NCBI GenBank assembly: GCA_937967665.1
Contig: CALBSZ010000587.1
Span: forward strand, 1 to 7,778
Direction of reading: 5' to 3'
Origin: an uncultured Planctomycetaceae bacterium
GTDB lineage: Bacteria; Planctomycetota; Planctomycetia; Pirellulales; Pirellulaceae
DNA length: 7,778 nucleotides
The position numbers and the translations under genes are program-made. How positions within the stretch are numbered: position 1 is the stretch's first letter; every line of letters starts with the position of its first letter. Of the stretch, positions 5,662-7,778 are shown in pieces. The notes under the pieces are model-generated. The model saw nothing but the letters and a program-made list of their open reading frames with translations, was not told where the DNA came from and made no database searches.

Positions 5662-6213
5662 ATGTTACGTGCATTGAGTTGCCTGTTGGTGGGTATTGTC
5701 TGCATGGCCGCGCCCGTCGTCGCCCAGGAACCGGAATTCCCGCAGCCGCAAAAAGAACATCAATGGCTGGAGAAGTTCGCGGGGGAATGGGTCACCGAAT
5801 CAGAAGCGATCATGGGTCCGGACCAGCCGCCGGTGACTTGCAAAGGGACAATGTCGTCACGGATGCTCGGCGGCTTCTGGGTCATCAACGAACTCCGCGG
5901 CGACTACCAGGGAACCATCGTCACGGGGATCCAGACGATCGGCTACGATCCCGCCAGGAAGAAATATGTCGGCACCTGGGTGGATTCGATGATGAACCAC
6001 ATGTGGAAATACGAAGGTGACGTCGACAAGTCGGGCAAAAAACTTGTTCTGGAAGCCGAAGGTCCCAATCTCATGGCGGAAGGGAAGTTGACGAAATTCC
6101 GGGACGCTTATGAAATCAAGTCCGCGGATCACATCATTGTCACGTCGTCGATGCTTGGTGAAGATGGCAAGTGGATCACATTCATGACCGGGAACATGCG
6201 CCGCAAGAAGTAA
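5662..6213 (+). CDS. Exported DUF1579 family protein
   Basis: This encodes 183 residues from ATG 5662. That start opens a signal peptide directly (MLRALSCLLVGIVCMAAPVVA, cleavage before QEP at about 21-22); the frame also contains GTG 5644 and an ATG at 5593, which add a non-signal-like stretch. The ribosome-binding site is weak (GTGAG about 7 nt before ATG). The mature part matches DUF1579 along its length: HQWLEKFAGEWVTESE (about 33-48), GTMSSRMLGGFWVINEL (about 62-78), GIQTIGYDPARKKYVGTWVDSM (about 89-110), a W-x-Y-x-G segment, and a terminal FMTGNMRRKK. DUF1579 proteins are small lipocalin-like beta barrels of unknown function, often annotated 'DUF1579 domain-containing', and are frequent in Planctomycetes. 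The length is normal and the gene is intact. It converges on purD with the dispersed repeat in between. Confidence 0.9.
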   Translation: MLRALSCLLVGIVCMAAPVVAQEPEFPQPQKEHQWLEKFAGEWVTESEAIMGPDQPPVTCKGTMSSRMLGGFWVINELRGDYQGTIVTGIQTIGYDPARKKYVGTWVDSMMNHMWKYEGDVDKSGKKLVLEAEGPNLMAEGKLTKFRDAYEIKSADHIIVTSSMLGEDGKWITFMTGNMRRKK

Positions 6214-6226
6214 TGTCAACATGAGT

Positions 6227-6364
6227 TGGACAGCGCCAACTTTGCGGTAATCCGCAAGCATACAAGCACGCAGCGCAAGCAAGTGTATGCGGATGTAAGT
6301 GACCCACTCGGTTGCGCTGCGAGCTTATATGATGACGGAACCTGGTGCCGTCGGATCAGGCATG
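6227..6364 (+). repeat. Dispersed MITE/REP-like repeat, copy 2
   Basis: This is the second copy of the element at 937-1071, in the opposite orientation. It starts with TGGACAGCG, followed by a hairpin with arms TTGCGG (6242-6247) and CCGCAA (6252-6257) and loop TAAT, then the invariant 29-bp core (6260-6288), TGACCCACTCG, CGAGCTTA and finally GTCGGATCAGGCATG (6350-6364). The terminal inverted repeat is GACAGCGCC (6229-6237) against GGTGCCGTC (6344-6352), imperfect. It begins 13 bp after the DUF1579 stop codon and ends 27 bp before the purD stop codon, so it fills almost the whole convergent gap. A role as a bidirectional terminator is possible at this site. Confidence 0.85.
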
Positions 6365-6391
6365 GCGGAAAAAACGACAGGTTCTTTGGCC

Positions 6392-7681
6392 TCAGCCGAG
6401 TGCCTTGTCGGAAATATCCTTGCGGCACCAGGCGCCGTCCCAGCGAATGCACTTGACGGCGGTGTAGGCTTGGAGCTTGGCGTTCGCGATCGAATTCCCC
6501 ATCGCGGTGACCCCGAGAACGCGGCCGCCGTTCGTGACCACCTGTCCGTCAGCCAGCGCGGTGCCCGCGTGAAAGACTTTCACATCGGGCAGCTGCGCCG
6601 CTTCACTCAATCCACGAATCGGCTTACCGCGCTCGTAACTGCCTGGATAACCTTCGCTGGCCATGACCACGCATACGGATGGGCGTTTGTCCCAGTCCAG
6701 TGCCTTCAGTTCCGACAAGCGGCCATCGACGGCCAGATTCAGAATCTCGAACAGATCTGTTTTCAGCCGCATCAGCAGCGGCTGGCATTCGGGGTCGCCG
6801 AACCGCGCGTTGAACTCCAGCACTTTGGGACCCTGGTTCGTGATCATCAGCCCGGCATACAGCACGCCTTTGAACGGGCACCGCGCACGTTTCATGGCGT
6901 GCACCACGGGAACCAGGATTTGCGATTCGACCTGCGACAGTAACTTGTCGCTCAACACCGGCGCCGGGCAATAGGCGCCCATGCCACCCGTGTTCGGACC
7001 TTTGTCGCCGTCGTGCGCTGGCTTGTGATCCTGGCAGGGGGGCAGCGTGACAATCGTCCGGCCGTCGGTGATGGCCAGGACGCTTGCCTCTTGCCCGTCG
7101 AGTCGTTCTTCGATAATGAACTCTTTTCCCGCGGCACCAAACTCCTGGTCCACGGCTACTCGACGGATGGCGTCGAGCGCTTCCTGCCGTCGCCGGCAGA
7201 CGATGACTCCCTTGCCCGCGGCGAGGCCGTCGGCTTTGATGACCACGGGGACATCCTGGTCGTCGCTGGAATAGCGTTCGGTAATGTAATGGATCGCCGC
7301 CTCGGCGCTCCGAAACGTGCGATAGTCCGCGGTGGGAACGTCGGCGTTGTGGAGCAGGTTCTTGCAGAAGACCTTGCTTCCTTCCAGTTGGGCCGCGGCC
7401 TTGCTGGGACCGAAAACGCGGAGGCGGGCTGCTTCGAAGGCATCCACGATCCCGGCGGCCAACGGGGCCTCGGGACCGACCACGGTTAATTGTACCTGGT
7501 TATCACGGGCGAACTGAATGAGTTTGGGGAAATCGGCAGCGGAAATATCGACGTTTTCGGCATCCTGAGCCGTGCCGGCGTTGCCGGGAGCCACAAAGAC
7601 GCGGGAAACGCTTGTACTTTGCCCAAGCTTCCAAGCCAGAGCATGCTCGCGTCCGCCGTTGCCAATGACCAGAATGTTCAT
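6392..7681 (-). CDS. purD: Phosphoribosylamine--glycine ligase (GAR synthetase)
   Basis: PurD catalyses ATP + 5-phosphoribosylamine + glycine to glycinamide ribonucleotide + ADP + Pi, the second step of de novo purine synthesis, in the cytoplasm. The protein has 429 residues, normal for the family. The N-domain opens MNILVIGNGGREHALAWKL, with VFVAPGNAGTA at about 28-38. The ATP-grasp region carries KADGLAAGKGV (149-159), EFIIEERLDGQEAS (187-200), QDHKPAHDGDKGPNTGGMGAY (217-237) and the metal-binding LEFNARFGDPECQ (288-300). The C-domain ends IRWDGAWCRKDISDKALG. All key motifs are present. ATG 7681 is chosen because it begins the family's own N-terminus and has CGAGGA about 9 nt upstream; an open extension to 7747 is not homologous. 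No other purine gene is in the window. Confidence 0.98.
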   Translation of the reverse strand: MNILVIGNGGREHALAWKLGQSTSVSRVFVAPGNAGTAQDAENVDISAADFPKLIQFARDNQVQLTVVGPEAPLAAGIVDAFEAARLRVFGPSKAAAQLEGSKVFCKNLLHNADVPTADYRTFRSAEAAIHYITERYSSDDQDVPVVIKADGLAAGKGVIVCRRRQEALDAIRRVAVDQEFGAAGKEFIIEERLDGQEASVLAITDGRTIVTLPPCQDHKPAHDGDKGPNTGGMGAYCPAPVLSDKLLSQVESQILVPVVHAMKRARCPFKGVLYAGLMITNQGPKVLEFNARFGDPECQPLLMRLKTDLFEILNLAVDGRLSELKALDWDKRPSVCVVMASEGYPGSYERGKPIRGLSEAAQLPDVKVFHAGTALADGQVVTNGGRVLGVTAMGNSIANAKLQAYTAVKCIRWDGAWCRKDISDKALG

Positions 7682-7778
7682 CGTTGATTTTCCTCGAGTT
7701 TTCTTGACGGGTAGTGCACCGTACACTAGTAGTCTGTCGCAGCTCAAGTTTCGGGTAGCTGCCGTCGCCAGACGGCGG
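7682..7778. other. Upstream region of purD with an edge hairpin
   Basis: The minus-strand leader contains the purD ribosome-binding site (CGAGGA) and, at the window edge, a perfect hairpin GCCGTC-GCCA-GACGGC (7761-7776). I saw no PurR-like or riboswitch-like sequence, though the region is cut by the edge. The hairpin could belong to another dispersed repeat or to a terminator of an upstream gene. Confidence 0.35.

Noticed and set aside
6299..6943. Plus-strand open frame (214 codons) overlapping the repeat and purD
   Set aside because: It is antisense to purD, whose motifs are complete, and begins inside the dispersed repeat. Other antisense frames at 7013-7489 and 6663-6974 are rejected for the same reason.
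1..7778. CRISPR array, tRNA, rRNA, transposase or defence-system genes
   Set aside because: There are no regularly spaced direct repeats, no cloverleaf or rRNA sequence, and no transposase, nuclease, methylase or toxin motif in any plausible frame.

Overview
The window looks like a piece of a planctomycete chromosome, most likely Pirellulales or a close relative and possibly a metagenome contig. The evidence is the moderately high GC, the long gaps between single genes, the run of signal-peptide proteins of types common in Planctomycetes, a decayed leucine-rich-repeat fragment, and a PurD with the C-terminal WDGAWCRKDI..KALG pattern. No rRNA, tRNA, CRISPR array, transposase or phage gene was seen.

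Layout, left to right. The left edge (2-136) is the 5' part of ychF, a P-loop NTPase gene. It stops abruptly after about 45 codons and joins, tail to tail, a secreted protein gene on the minus strand (809-138) that also seems to have lost its normal 3' end. Positions 810-1400 are non-coding and hold copy 1 of a dispersed repeat (937-1071) and a strong dyad-symmetric structure (1301-1336). Next, on the plus strand, come a 716-residue exported protein of unknown function (1401-3551), a short leucine-rich-repeat remnant (3685-3942), an exported beta-rich protein resembling DUF6263 (4272-5300) and an exported DUF1579 protein (5662-6213). Copy 2 of the repeat, in the opposite orientation, fills the gap at 6227-6364. 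The window ends with a complete minus-strand purD (7681-6392) and its leader.

The genes do not form an operon. Every coding gene is separated from the next by a non-coding gap, 178 to about 720 bp wide where no remnant intervenes, and most have their own Shine-Dalgarno site. Only purD (step 2 of de novo purine synthesis) and the ychF remnant have a known cellular role. The other four are predicted exported proteins without recognisable catalytic motifs.

The most interesting item is the repeat pair. It is about 135-138 bp long, has short imperfect terminal inverted repeats (GACAGCGCC-like), an invariant 29-bp core and a hairpin whose stem is kept while its loop differs. It looks like a MITE-like or REP-like non-coding element. 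The second is the ychF junction, which is either a real rearrangement or an assembly chimera. I did not find a defence system, biosynthetic cluster or other clearly new multi-gene system.
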